A DNA stretch of 64,000 nt. Source: Actinocorallia sp. API 0066. Its GTDB lineage: Bacteria; Actinomycetota; Actinomycetes; Streptosporangiales; Streptosporangiaceae. Shown piece after piece: positions 48,360-56,550 of the stretch. Within the stretch, counting starts at the first letter, position 1. The number at the start of each line of letters is the position of its first letter. The stretch is from assembly GCF_020991275.1 (NCBI RefSeq), contig NZ_JAJLQY010000009.1, positions 279,701 through 343,700 on the forward strand, given 5' to 3'. The position numbers and the translations under genes were made by a program. Under the pieces are notes generated by a model. That model was not told the origin of the DNA. It saw nothing but the letters and a program-made list of their open reading frames with translations, and did not search any database.

Positions 48360-48998
48360 TCAGATCGCGGGAGTGGGGGCGTGGGGGTTGGGGTGGCAGA
48401 GCGGAGCGGAGGGCGTGGTGAGCATGTGGTCGATGACGGTGTGGAGGGCGATGCGGAAGTAGGCGAGGGCCTTGGGGTTGTCGGCCCGGGTCATGCCGGC
48501 GCCGGGGGCCAGCAGGCCGGTGCCGAGGAAACCGTTGATGCACCACAGGACGACGCCCCAGAAGGCGTAGACGTCGATGTCCCCGGGAACGGCGTCACGG
48601 ATCTTGTGGGCGGCGAGATGCATCAGAGGGCGCACATAGAGGTCCTCGACCTCGGGGACGTTCGCGGCGTCGGCGGCCCACCGGTGCGTCCACAGGGCGA
48701 GGAAGTCGGGGTGCTCGGAATAGAAGTCGAGATAGGAGTCCGCGAGTTCGTGGGCCGCCGTGTGCGCCGAGACGGCGCTGTCCACGATCACCTGCATCCG
48801 CGCGCGCCGCGCCTCGAAGATCCGGCCCATGACGCGCAGGTAGAGCTCGCGCTTGTTGCCGACGAGCGTGACGATCGCCGAGGTGGGAACGCCCAACGCC
48901 TCCGCGAGGAGTTCGAGCGAGGTCATGTCGTAGCCGAGCCCGGAGAACAACCGAGTTGCGGTCTCCACGACCTGTTCATCGCTGAGCGGCTCAGGCAT
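48360..48998 (-). CDS. TetR-family transcriptional regulator
   Basis: A 212-residue regulator. Its N-terminal helix-turn-helix is VVETATRLFSGLGYDMTSLE, then LLAEALGVPTSAIVTLVGNKRELYLRV, the TetR pattern with an unusual VGN where YxHF is normal. The C-terminal domain carries several Trp/His (LWTHRWAADAANV) of the TetR_C type. ATG 48998 is preferred to the in-frame GTG 49007. Neighbours are a convergent permease and a MarR gene; the target is not evident. Confidence 0.85.
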   Translation of the reverse strand: MPEPLSDEQVVETATRLFSGLGYDMTSLELLAEALGVPTSAIVTLVGNKRELYLRVMGRIFEARRARMQVIVDSAVSAHTAAHELADSYLDFYSEHPDFLALWTHRWAADAANVPEVEDLYVRPLMHLAAHKIRDAVPGDIDVYAFWGVVLWCINGFLGTGLLAPGAGMTRADNPKALAYFRIALHTVIDHMLTTPSAPLCHPNPHAPTPAI

Positions 48999-49118
48999 GT
49001 TCACCACTCTACGGCGACGGTCTCAACGGCTTATCTGCTCCGATTAACGGCGAACCCAACAGTCGATTTCACCGATGTTTCCCCGCGTGATGAATACGTG
49101 GACGAGGGTGCATACGGG

Positions 49119-49559
49119 TCAGCGGCCCTCAAGGGCCGTGGTCATGGCGGTGGTGAGCCGGTCGAGGGCGGCGAGGACCGCCGGGTGGTCGGGGCCGAGC
49201 GCCGTGGTGAGGAGGTCGGCGAGTTCGGCGTGCGCGGGGTCGATGCGGTGCAGGGCGGTGTACCCGGCGGGGGTCGGGCGGAGGAGGTGGGCGCGCTTGT
49301 GCGACGGGTTGGGGAGGTACTCGGCGAGGCCCTCCGCGACGAGGAGGGCGGCCACGCGTTGCACGCTCTGGCGGGTGACGCCCATGGCGCGGGCGATGTC
49401 GGAGACCGTCAGCGGGGCGGCGACGACGGCGCCGAGCACCTGCCAGCGGGCGGCGGTGAGGCCCACGGGCGAGGCGAGGCGCTCGGACGCCTCAAGGAAC
49501 AGCCCGTTCAGGCGGAACACCGCGAGCGCCGTGCCGGACAGGAACTCCTGCGGGTTCAT
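49119..49559 (-). CDS. MarR-family transcriptional regulator
   Basis: A 146-residue winged-helix regulator: LTAARWQVLGAVVAAPLTVS, then DIARAMGVTRQSVQRVAALL (recognition helix) and the wing AEYLPNPSHKRAHLLRPTPAG. ATG overlaps the DJ-1-like gene stop (ATGA), so the two form one operon, with MarR second. The operon leader contains two tandem GACAG-N4-CTG(T/A)C sites, its likely autoregulatory operators. Confidence 0.92.
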   Translation of the reverse strand: MNPQEFLSGTALAVFRLNGLFLEASERLASPVGLTAARWQVLGAVVAAPLTVSDIARAMGVTRQSVQRVAALLVAEGLAEYLPNPSHKRAHLLRPTPAGYTALHRIDPAHAELADLLTTALGPDHPAVLAALDRLTTAMTTALEGR

Positions 49560-50182
49560 CCGGCCGCCATGAGCACGGGGAAGGCCGACGCGTCGGAGCG
49601 CGCGAAGAGCCGGAACCAGGCGTCGAGGACGTGCGGCTCGTACAGGTCGAGCCTGGCGAAGATCTCGCGGGCGAACGCGACGGGCTCGGTGGGCCCGGCG
49701 GTGATGACGTCGCCGTCGGTGACGGCGTCGGCCTCCACGTACCGGGGGCCGCCCTGGTAGCCGGTGGCCGCGAGGTACTCGGCGGCGGCGCTCGTGTGCG
49801 CGCGGCCGTCGAGGAGCCCCGCGCGGGCCAGGCCGACGGTCGCGCCGCAGATCGCCGCCACCGGGACGCCGTGGGCGAGGAACTCCCGTGCGGTGTCCGC
49901 GAAGACGTCGAGGGTGGTTCCGGCGTCCCAGGCGGCGGCGCCCGGCAGGACGAGCATCGCCGCGTCGGCGGGGGTGATCTCGGTGAGCACCGCGTCGGGC
50001 AGGACGCGCAGCCCGCCCGCCGTGGTGACCGGCCCGGCCTGTGCCGCGACCGTGCGCACCCGGTAGTGGCCCGGCTGCTTCTGCCAGTGGCCCTGGGTGA
50101 TGTTCGCGACGGTGTGGCCCGCCTCCCAGTCCGCCCATCCGTCGTACACCGCGACCCATACGTTCTTGCGCTCGTTCGTCAT
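49556..50182 (-). CDS. DJ-1/PfpI-family protein
   Basis: A 208-residue ThiJ/PfpI-fold protein. The nucleophile-elbow Cys112 is in AAICGATVGLARAG and the partner Glu20 in GWADWEAGH, the pairing used for sulfenate-stabilised or hydrolytic chemistry. Family roles include glyoxalase III, chaperone or amidase activities; none can be chosen here. Its ATG lies inside the upstream palindromic operator, and it is co-transcribed with MarR, suggesting induction by a reactive or electrophilic compound. Confidence 0.9.
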   Translation of the reverse strand: MTNERKNVWVAVYDGWADWEAGHTVANITQGHWQKQPGHYRVRTVAAQAGPVTTAGGLRVLPDAVLTEITPADAAMLVLPGAAAWDAGTTLDVFADTAREFLAHGVPVAAICGATVGLARAGLLDGRAHTSAAAEYLAATGYQGGPRYVEADAVTDGDVITAGPTEPVAFAREIFARLDLYEPHVLDAWFRLFARSDASAFPVLMAAG

Positions 50183-50215
50183 GACAGTATTCTGTCATAT
50201 CGACAGCATGCTGAC
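50183..50215. promoter_or_regulatory. Tandem MarR-type operators
   Basis: Two copies of GACAG-N4-CTG(T/A)C: GACAG-TATT-CTGTC (50183-50196) and GACAG-CATG-CTGAC (50202-50215), centre-to-centre 19 bp. The first is extended to ATGACAG/CTGTCAT and overlaps the DJ-1-like ATG (minus). The sites lie between that operon and the divergent SDR gene. Confidence 0.7.
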
Positions 50216-50276
50216 AACTTGGCCCGGTGCATCGCCCGTGCGAGAGGATGGCAAGGTGAGCGCAGGAGGGGGACGG

Positions 50277-51041
50277 ATGGGGTATCTGGGGCAGCTTTTT
50301 GGGCTCGACGGGAAGGTCGCGCTGGTCACCGGCGGGAGTTCGGGGATCGGGCGGGCGGTGGCGGTGGCGCTCGGCAGGGCCGGCGCGTCGGTCGTCGTGG
50401 TGGCGCGCGGCGCGGACGCGCTGACGGCGACGGTCGCGGAGTTGGAGGCGCACGGGTGCCGTGCCGCCGCCGAGCGCGCCGACCTGGCGAACCGGGACGA
50501 GGTGCGGGACGTCGCCGAGCGGGCGGTCGGGCACTTCGGCGAGGTCGACGTCCTGGTGAACTCGGCGGGCGTCAACCCGCGCCCGCACCTGGACGACCTC
50601 ACCGAGGCCGACTGGGATCTCACGATGGCCGTCAACCTGCACGCGCCGTTCCTGCTCGGCCAGCGGTTCGGGCCCGCGATGGCGGGGCGCGGCTGGGGAC
50701 GGATCATCAACGTCGGGTCACAGCAGGCGTTCCGGGCGTTTCTCAACAGCGGCGGCTACGGCGTGTCGAAGGCGGGCATCACCGCGCTGAGCCGCTCGCA
50801 GGCCGAGGCGTGGTCGGCGCGCGGCGTCTGCGCGAACACCCTGGTGCCGGGCTTCGTCAGGACGCCGCTGACCCACCACGTCGCCGCCGACGCGCTGGCC
50901 GCGCTCGCGGCGCGCACCACGGTCGGCCGCAACGGACTGCCGGAGGACTTCGCGGGCGCCGCGGTCTTCCTCGCATCCGCTTCGTCCGGATACATCACCG
51001 GCCAGACCCTCTTCGTCGACGGCGGCCTCAGCACCCACTGA
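50277..51041 (+). CDS. Short-chain dehydrogenase/reductase
   Basis: A 254-residue NAD(P)(H)-dependent oxidoreductase. Cofactor motif TGGSSGIG (18-25), NSAG (95-98), catalytic Ser148 (INVGSQQ), Tyr161 and Lys165 (YGVSKAG), then PGFVRTPLTHHVAA and the C-terminal GQTLFVDGGLSTH. Classical type with a gluconate-5-dehydrogenase-like look. ATG 50277 with GGAGGGGG upstream. Possibly under the divergent MarR operators, 60 bp upstream. Substrate unknown. Confidence 0.92.
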   Translation: MGYLGQLFGLDGKVALVTGGSSGIGRAVAVALGRAGASVVVVARGADALTATVAELEAHGCRAAAERADLANRDEVRDVAERAVGHFGEVDVLVNSAGVNPRPHLDDLTEADWDLTMAVNLHAPFLLGQRFGPAMAGRGWGRIINVGSQQAFRAFLNSGGYGVSKAGITALSRSQAEAWSARGVCANTLVPGFVRTPLTHHVAADALAALAARTTVGRNGLPEDFAGAAVFLASASSGYITGQTLFVDGGLSTH

Positions 51042-51042
51042 G

Positions 51043-51151
51043 GCGTACCGGGCGCTCGGCGTCGGACCCGGCGACTTCGCGAGCCTGGCGGGCACGCTCG
51101 CCGGGGTTTGAGGAGGCGGGCACCGAGCTCGTCGAGATGGTGACGGGCTAG
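51043..51151 (+). pseudogene. Frameshifted 3' remnant of an unidentified gene
   Basis: Directly after the SDR stop, one frame reads AYRALGVGPGDFASLAGTLAG and stops at TGA; skipping one G in the GGGG run at about 51107-51110 continues into FEEAGTELVEMVTG and a TAG at 51151. The joined 35 residues look like the ordered C-terminus of a real protein (amphipathic helix plus short strand) rather than random frame. No upstream part of such a gene exists here, so it seems to be a relic truncated by, or fused against, the SDR gene. Confidence 0.4.
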
Positions 51152-51259
51152 CCCGGGGCCTGTCCAGGTAGGGCGGGTAAGGGTTCTTTGGGGAGGGGTT
51201 GGTGGGTGGGGGAGGGAAGGGTTCCTAGCTTGGAAGGGTCCGGATGAGGGGAGGACCCG

Positions 51260-51613
51260 ATGGATCTGTCGCAGCTGGTGAAGCTGGCGCAGGACCCGCA
51301 GGTGCAGCAGATGGTGAAGAGTGTCGTCAGCGGCCTCGGTAGCTCGGGCGCGCAGGGCGGCAAGGGAGGCGGCGGCCTCCAGGACCTGCTGGGCCAACTC
51401 GCGGGAGGCGGGCTGCAGAAGCAGGTCGACTCCTGGGTGAGCGGCGGGAGCAACGAGGCGGTGACGGGCCAGCAGGTCGAGCAGGCGCTCGGCCCCGACA
51501 CCGTGGCGCAGGCGGCCCAGGCCGCGGGCGTCCCGCCGGAGAAGGCGGCCGACGACCTCGCGCACGTCCTGCCGGGACTCGTGGACAAGGCGACGCCCAC
51601 CGGCTCCACCTGA
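51260..51613 (+). CDS. YidB-like (DUF937) family protein
   Basis: A 117-residue protein. Helical N-terminus (MDLSQLVKLAQDPQVQQMVK), a Gly-rich turn, then LQDLLGQLAGGGLQKQVDSW with the family's VSGGSNEAVTGQQVEQALG core and a C-terminal AAGVPPEKAADDLAHVLPGL. The YidB/DUF937 family is common in bacteria, function unsettled; it folds like a small helical bundle and may self-associate. Good ATG with GGGGAGGA upstream. A perfect 11-bp hairpin follows. Confidence 0.88.
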   Translation: MDLSQLVKLAQDPQVQQMVKSVVSGLGSSGAQGGKGGGGLQDLLGQLAGGGLQKQVDSWVSGGSNEAVTGQQVEQALGPDTVAQAAQAAGVPPEKAADDLAHVLPGLVDKATPTGST

Positions 51614-51640
51614 GCGGATCGGACGCCCGCGACGAGGAGC

Positions 51641-51666
51641 AGCGGGCCGACGGCTGTCGGCCCGCT
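51641..51666 (+). terminator. Hairpin terminator after the YidB-like gene
   Basis: Perfect 11-bp stem AGCGGGCCGAC (51641-51651) / GTCGGCCCGCT (51656-51666), 4-nt loop GGCT. Confidence 0.75.
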
Positions 51667-51722
51667 GACATGCCCGAAGGCGCCAGGGGGGATTGTGCCA
51701 GCTGGGGGTGGCCGGGTGGGGT

Positions 51723-51728
51723 TAAGCT
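51723..51728 (+). promoter_or_regulatory. -10 element of a leaderless MerR gene
   Basis: TAAGCT lies 7 nt before the ATG at 51736, in a short AT-richer patch, with no Shine-Dalgarno; geometry matches leaderless transcription. Confidence 0.5.
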
Positions 51729-51735
51729 GGCGCGC

Positions 51736-52470
51736 ATGAGTGAGACGGGCGGCGGGCGGGAGTACCGGATCGGGGAACTGGCCGCCGAGGCGGGGATCCC
51801 GGTGCGCACCCTGCGGTACTACCAGGAACGCGGGCTGCTGCCCAGGCCGCGCAGGCAGGGCAGGGTCGGCCTGTACTCCGACGCGCACCTGGAGCGGCTG
51901 CGGCTCATCGCGGCGCTGCTGGAGCGCGGCTACCGCCTCGACGGCATCGAGGAGCTCCTGGCGGCCGCGGGAGAGGGCAGGGACGTCACCGAGCTGCTCG
52001 GGCTCGAACGGGCCGCGGGAGGGCCGTGGACCGAGCCGGGGGAGGTCAGGTTCACCCGCGACCAGGCCGCCGACGTGTTCGGCGCCGAACTCACCGACGA
52101 GGTGCTGGCCGAGGCCGTCGAACTCGGCTACGTCAGGGTCGAGGGCGAGGAGATCGTGCACACCAGCCCCCGTCTCCTGGCGGCCACCCTTGACCTGGTG
52201 AAGGCGGGCGTCCCGCTGCGGGCCGCCGTGGCGATGGGCTGGGAGCTACAGGCCGCCTTCGACAGGGTCGCTTACGGGTTCGTCAGGCTGGTCCGCACCC
52301 ATCTGCTGGAACCGGGCCTGGCGGAGGGGACGGCGGGCCTTGAGCGGCTCGCGGAGGCCGTCGCGGGACTGCGGCCCGTCGCGCGCGCCGTGGCCGACGA
52401 GCACTTCGCGCGCGCGATGGACGCCAGGGTCCGCGCCGAACTCGCGGACCTGCGCGACCGCCTCCGCTAG
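51736..52470 (+). CDS. MerR-family transcriptional regulator
   Basis: A 244-residue regulator. The N-terminal DNA-binding part is EYRIGELAAEAGIPVRTLRYYQ, ERGLLPRP-type wing, LYSDAHLERLRLIAALLERG, then the GIEELLAAAGEGRD coiled helix. The C-terminal 150 residues lack metal-binding Cys and a GyrI fold; they are helical, with a second segment FTRDQAADVFGAELTDEVLA reminiscent of FCD/KorB-like all-helical sensors. Probably leaderless. The convergent alpha/beta hydrolase 8 bp downstream has its own palindrome; the target is unproven. Confidence 0.88.
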   Translation: MSETGGGREYRIGELAAEAGIPVRTLRYYQERGLLPRPRRQGRVGLYSDAHLERLRLIAALLERGYRLDGIEELLAAAGEGRDVTELLGLERAAGGPWTEPGEVRFTRDQAADVFGAELTDEVLAEAVELGYVRVEGEEIVHTSPRLLAATLDLVKAGVPLRAAVAMGWELQAAFDRVAYGFVRLVRTHLLEPGLAEGTAGLERLAEAVAGLRPVARAVADEHFARAMDARVRAELADLRDRLR

Positions 52471-52477
52471 CCGTCCC

Positions 52478-53278
52478 TCAAGCGGCCGCCTTGTCCAGCA
52501 CGGCACGGGTCCCGCGCAGGATCGTCGTGGCGACGCGGTAGGGGTCGTCGTTCATGGGCACGTGGCCGCACCCGGGGAGGACGACGTGCTTCGCCCACGG
52601 GAAGCAGGTCCGCGCGATCTTCGCCTGGTAGACGGGCAGCACGATGTCGCGCTGCGCCCACGCGATGGTCACCGGAACGTCGCCGGTGGGCGGCGCGGTG
52701 AACGGCACGGTCTCGGCGAGGAACTCCATGACCTCGGGACGGGCCCGCAGCAGGCCGCGGAAGTCGCCGAGCGCCTGCTCGGGCGTGAGGGTGCCGGGAC
52801 GTGTGTTGATCCAGGAGAAGAGCGCGGCACGTCCCACGCGGGTGCGCAGGAGGCGTTCGGCGTAGGGGTCGATCCTCCCGGAGAGGGCGAGGATGACGCG
52901 GAAGAGGCTCGTCGTGTAGCGGAAGTCCAGAGGTCCCCGCCAGAAGCCGATGGGGGAGAAGGCGGTGACGCTGCGGACGGCGTCGCGCGCGGCGAGTTCG
53001 AGCGCGAGCCCGCCGCCCAGCGAGTTGGCCGCGATGTGCGGGCGGTCGAGACCGAGGTCGGCGAGCCCTTCGATGAGCTGGTCGAGCATCCGGTCGCCGG
53101 GCGCCTGGTAGCCGGGCCGCAGTGACGGGGACTCGCCGTGCCCCGGCAGGTCGATCAGGATCACCTCGTGGTGCTCGGCGAGGTGGTCGGCGACGGGGTA
53201 CCACGCCTGCCTGCGGTGGGTGATTCCGTGCAGGAGGACGAGTGGTTCGCCCTCGCCCCTGCGCTCGTGTGCCAGCAT
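52478..53278 (-). CDS. Alpha/beta hydrolase
   Basis: A 266-residue hydrolase: LLHGITHRRQAW (oxyanion), IDLPGHGES, nucleophile Ser86 in AANSLGGGLALE, acid Asp in AWAQRDIVLPV and His in LPGCGHVPMNDDP. The cap region (about 125-195) is helical and hydrophobic. Typical of the meta-cleavage-product hydrolase/lysophospholipase-like set; substrate unknown. An 18-bp palindrome lies 25 bp upstream of the ATG, suggesting repressor control. Confidence 0.9.
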   Translation of the reverse strand: MLAHERRGEGEPLVLLHGITHRRQAWYPVADHLAEHHEVILIDLPGHGESPSLRPGYQAPGDRMLDQLIEGLADLGLDRPHIAANSLGGGLALELAARDAVRSVTAFSPIGFWRGPLDFRYTTSLFRVILALSGRIDPYAERLLRTRVGRAALFSWINTRPGTLTPEQALGDFRGLLRARPEVMEFLAETVPFTAPPTGDVPVTIAWAQRDIVLPVYQAKIARTCFPWAKHVVLPGCGHVPMNDDPYRVATTILRGTRAVLDKAAA

Positions 53279-53302
53279 GCCTCGCCTTCCGTCGGACGAT
53301 CT

Positions 53303-53320
53303 TCCCAGTGCTCACTGGGA
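53303..53320 (-). promoter_or_regulatory. 18-bp palindromic operator upstream of the alpha/beta hydrolase
   Basis: TCCCAGTG (53303-53310), CT, CACTGGGA (53313-53320): a perfect inverted repeat about 25 bp before the hydrolase ATG. Its size fits a TetR- or MerR-family site. Confidence 0.6.
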
Positions 53321-53419
53321 CATTGATGGCTGTTCATCGTCACCGGTCGGGGCCGCCCGCGTCCACTGCCGCGAAGGCGAATTCCGGCATCCCGGAAAGC
53401 CGCGTTTCGTCAGGATCGC

Positions 53420-54115
53420 TCAAGAACCGGGCGACGAGGCGTACATGCCGGGACAGAAGTACCCGGACGGCTCGGTGCGCGTGCGCGGGCCGTCCAGGAC
53501 CAGCCGGAAGACGCGGTGCTCGCCGCCCCGGTCCGCCTCGACGATCTCGGCCTCGCCCTCGGTCAGCCACCGGAGCGAGACGGGGCCGTCGGGCGCGTCG
53601 TGGCGCACGCACAGCGTCAGCACGTCGCGCTGCACGCCGAACGCGCCACGGGTGCGCAGGACGACCCGGTGGCTGCGGTCGGCGTCCATCAGCGCCGCCT
53701 CCCGCACCTCGATGACGGTGAGCACGTGACGCCCGTCCGGGGAGGCGAGCGACGGCTCCACCTGCCGCTCCAACTGCCGGAACGGCTGGCTGGCCGCCGT
53801 CCCCACCACGTAGAGCGCCACCACGAGGAGCCACGTAGGCCCGCGGGCCGCCCAACGAACGGCTCGGGGCCTACCGGGGCGCCGGGCCAAGGGCAGCAGC
53901 GCAAGCGCGACGAACAGCAGCACGGGCGGCGCGATCCCGAAGGCGAACGCCGCGCCGCCCAGCCGCCCGCCCGCCTTCTCGACCTGTTCGGTGAACGTGT
54001 GCGCGGCGACGAACCCGTACGGGTTCCACGCGACGGCGAGCAGCGCCGAGACCACCCAGAGCGGCGGGAACCGGACGACCCGCCCGGCCAACGACCGCCT
54101 CGCCGGAACACCCAT
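53420..54115 (-). CDS. Membrane protein of unknown function
   Basis: A 231-residue protein with three predicted helices (about 17-38, 52-77, 91-108) and a C-terminal extracytoplasmic domain (about 112-231) starting QPFRQLERQVEPSLASPDGRHVLTVIEVRE, in a beta-rich pattern (RVVLRTRGAFGVQRDVLTLC). ATG 54115 is chosen since the longer frame overlaps the histidine-kinase side and has no membrane character. It lies 130 bp beyond the kinase stop on the same strand, perhaps part of that regulon. No family recognised. Confidence 0.65.
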   Translation of the reverse strand: MGVPARRSLAGRVVRFPPLWVVSALLAVAWNPYGFVAAHTFTEQVEKAGGRLGGAAFAFGIAPPVLLFVALALLPLARRPGRPRAVRWAARGPTWLLVVALYVVGTAASQPFRQLERQVEPSLASPDGRHVLTVIEVREAALMDADRSHRVVLRTRGAFGVQRDVLTLCVRHDAPDGPVSLRWLTEGEAEIVEADRGGEHRVFRLVLDGPRTRTEPSGYFCPGMYASSPGS

Positions 54116-54245
54116 CCGCCGACCGTACGGACCGCCGCGTCCCGACCGCAGGTGACCGGCGTCCCCTCCCACGTCCCGGCTGACGGCAAGCGCCCTCCCC
54201 GTCCACCGGACAGCCCGCCGCTCCGGGGGGAGGTGGCGGGCATGC

Positions 54246-55811
54246 TCAGTGCCGGGGCAGTCGGAGGACGAACAGCGCTCCGGTGCCGGGCGGTTCACGG
54301 CACTCCAGGGTGCCGCCCGACGCCGCGGCGATCTCACGGGCTATCGCCAGGCCGAGACCGGCGCCTCCCTCGTCACGGCCCCGGGCGTCGTCGCGGCGGA
54401 CGAACCTCGCGAAGATCCGCTCACGGTCCTCGGCCGGGACGCCGGGACCGTCGTCGCGCACGGACAGCACGGCGTGGCCGGGCTCGGCGGCCAGCGTGAG
54501 GGTGACGCGCTCGGCGGCGTGTCTCTGCGCGTTGTCCAGGAGGTTGTCCAGCGCGCGCGCGAGCCGCCGGGGATGCGCCGGGACGGTCGGTGACGCCTCC
54601 GGCAGGAACACGACGGGGACCCGGTCGGTCTCGGGCCGCTCGGCCAGGACCCGGGCCGCGAGGGCCCTGAGATCGACGGAGACGGCCGGAGCCCGCGCGC
54701 CGCCCGCGTCCAGCCGGGCCAGCAGCAGGAGGTCCGTGGTGAGCTGCTGGAGCCGCCGCACGTCGGCGACCGTGCCGTCCAGGTCGAGCAGGTCGGGGTG
54801 TTCGAGCGCGATCTCCAGCTGGGCGCGCAGCGACGCGAGCGGGTTGCGCAGCTCGTGCGAGGCGTCCGCGACGAACCTGCGCTGCTGCTCGGTGGAGCGC
54901 TGCAGCGCCGACAGCGTCCGGTTCGTGGTCACCGCGAGCCGCGCGATCTCGTCCCGCGCGGCGGGCACCGGCACCCGGCGCGCCAGATCGCCCGCCGCGG
55001 TGATGCCCGCCATCTCGGTGGTGATCGCCTCGACCGGCCGTAGCGCGCGGCGCGTCACCAGCCAGGTGGAGGCCGCCACCACGAGGAGCACCAGCGGCAG
55101 CCCGCCCAGCATCCCCCTGACGGTCGTGGCCACCGCGGCCCGCGCCGACGCCAGCTCCGCGCCCGCGTAGACGACGACGGAAGCCCCCGCCGGAGACGTC
55201 GCCGTCACCCCCGCGAACCGGTACTCCCCGGTGTCGTCGTCGAACACGGCCTTCCGGGTGAGGAACACCAGCGCCTCCCCGCCCTCGTCCTCAGCGTCGT
55301 CCCGGGCCTCGGGTTCGCCTGTGTTCTCCGCGTCGCCAGGAGCGTCGGCCACAGGGCCGTCACTTGTCTCCTCGTCGTCTCCGGCGGTGTCGTCGCGAGC
55401 CTCTTGGGCGCTCTCGCTTTCCGGCGTGTCAGGGGGGCCGCCCTGGGTGCCCGTGTCGCCTTGGGCGCCGCCCTTGCCCGTCCGGGTCGCTTCGGGCGAC
55501 GGGTGGGGTGGGGCTGCGGGCAGGGGCGCGAGGGTGAGGTCGGGGCTCGTGGCGACGACGCGCCCGGCGGGGTCGACGACCTGGACGGGCGTGTCCTCGT
55601 CGGGCAGCCGCAGGGCGGCGGGCGAGACACCCGAAGCCCACTGGGAGGCGACGCGCGCGGCGGCGGCCTCGGCACGGGCGCCCGCGCCGCGCAGGAGGTC
55701 GGCGCGCAGGGCGAGCACCACGGGCACGGCGGCCGCCACGAGCGCGAGCGCGACGACGACGGTGGCGCCGAGCGTCGTGCGCGCGCGGACCGACCCCAGG
55801 ACGCGGCTCAT
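54246..55811 (-). CDS. Sensor histidine kinase
   Basis: A 521-residue membrane kinase. Order: TM1 (about 14-36), extracytoplasmic sensor (37-232), TM2 (about 233-253), HAMP (254-310), HisKA with phospho-His319 (ADASHELRNPLA), then the ATPase: N-box DNLLDNAQRHA, G1 VRDDGPGVP, F-box IFARFVR, G2 GAGLGLAIAREIA. The sensor contains a long acidic low-complexity insert (about 105-180, many Asp/Glu/Thr/Pro/Gly) which is unusual and may bind cations. ATG overlaps the response-regulator stop (ATGA). Confidence 0.94.
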   Translation of the reverse strand: MSRVLGSVRARTTLGATVVVALALVAAAVPVVLALRADLLRGAGARAEAAAARVASQWASGVSPAALRLPDEDTPVQVVDPAGRVVATSPDLTLAPLPAAPPHPSPEATRTGKGGAQGDTGTQGGPPDTPESESAQEARDDTAGDDEETSDGPVADAPGDAENTGEPEARDDAEDEGGEALVFLTRKAVFDDDTGEYRFAGVTATSPAGASVVVYAGAELASARAAVATTVRGMLGGLPLVLLVVAASTWLVTRRALRPVEAITTEMAGITAAGDLARRVPVPAARDEIARLAVTTNRTLSALQRSTEQQRRFVADASHELRNPLASLRAQLEIALEHPDLLDLDGTVADVRRLQQLTTDLLLLARLDAGGARAPAVSVDLRALAARVLAERPETDRVPVVFLPEASPTVPAHPRRLARALDNLLDNAQRHAAERVTLTLAAEPGHAVLSVRDDGPGVPAEDRERIFARFVRRDDARGRDEGGAGLGLAIAREIAAASGGTLECREPPGTGALFVLRLPRH

Positions 55812-56488
55812 GAGACGCCGCCCGCGGTGAGCCGGTAGCCCGACCCCCGGACGGTCTCGATGGAACGCCGCCCGTACGGGGCGTCCACCTTGCGTCGCAG
55901 CGCGCTCACGTGCACCTCGACGACGTTGGGGTCGCCGTCGTAGGCGGAGTCCCACACGTGCTCCAATATCCGCCGCTTGGAGACGACCTCCTCCGCGTGC
56001 GCCGCGAGGAACTCCAGGACGGCGAACTCCCGCGCCGTCACCGTGATCTCCTCGCCGCCCCGGTGCACGCGCTGCCCCGCCGGGTCCACGAGCAGGTCGC
56101 CCACCTCGATGACGGGCGCGCCCGCCCTCTGCCGTCGCCGGAGCAGCGCCCTTATCCGGGCTCGGAGGACGACGTAGGAGAACGGCTTGGTCACGTAGTC
56201 GTCAGCCCCCACGTCGAGGCCCTCCGCCTCGTCGTACTCGCCGTCCTTGGCGGTGAGCATGAGGATCGGCGTCTCCACGCCGTCGCGGCGCAGCGCCGCG
56301 GCGACCCGGTAGCCGTTGACGCCGGGCAGCATGACGTCGAGGACGATCAGGTCGTACTCCTCCTCGGTGGCCAGGAACAGGCCCTCGGCGCCGTCGTGCA
56401 CGACATCGACGGCGTAGCCCTCGGCGCGCAGCCCTCGGGCCAGGGACAGCGCCAGTCGGCGCTCGTCCTCGACGATCAACAGCCTCAT
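55808..56488 (-). CDS. OmpR/PhoB-family response regulator
   Basis: A 226-residue regulator. Receiver: acidic pocket IVEDERR, phospho-Asp51 (DLIVLDVMLPG), Thr in MLTAKDG, Lys in YVTKPFSY. C-terminal winged helix: DPAGQRVHRGGEEITVTARE, then LLAAHAEEVVSKRRILEHVW and VEVHVSALRRKVD. ATG 56488 with GGAGG 6 nt upstream. Operon with the kinase. Divergent from a PepSY protein; three CTTCAGG repeats between them are its probable sites. Confidence 0.95.
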   Translation of the reverse strand: MRLLIVEDERRLALSLARGLRAEGYAVDVVHDGAEGLFLATEEEYDLIVLDVMLPGVNGYRVAAALRRDGVETPILMLTAKDGEYDEAEGLDVGADDYVTKPFSYVVLRARIRALLRRRQRAGAPVIEVGDLLVDPAGQRVHRGGEEITVTAREFAVLEFLAAHAEEVVSKRRILEHVWDSAYDGDPNVVEVHVSALRRKVDAPYGRRSIETVRGSGYRLTAGGVS

Positions 56489-56522
56489 GTCCTCCACCTT
56501 GCCAAATCCATGCTGAAGCACC

Positions 56523-56550
56523 CTTCAGGAAGCTTCAGGGTCTCTTCAGG
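56523..56550. repeat. Triple CTTCAGG direct repeat (response-regulator site)
   Basis: CTTCAGG at 56523-56529, 56533-56539 and 56544-56550, with 10- and 11-bp periods, i.e. on one DNA face. Same-face direct repeats are the known binding pattern of OmpR/PhoB-type regulators. Lies between the two-component operon and the PepSY gene. Confidence 0.7.
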
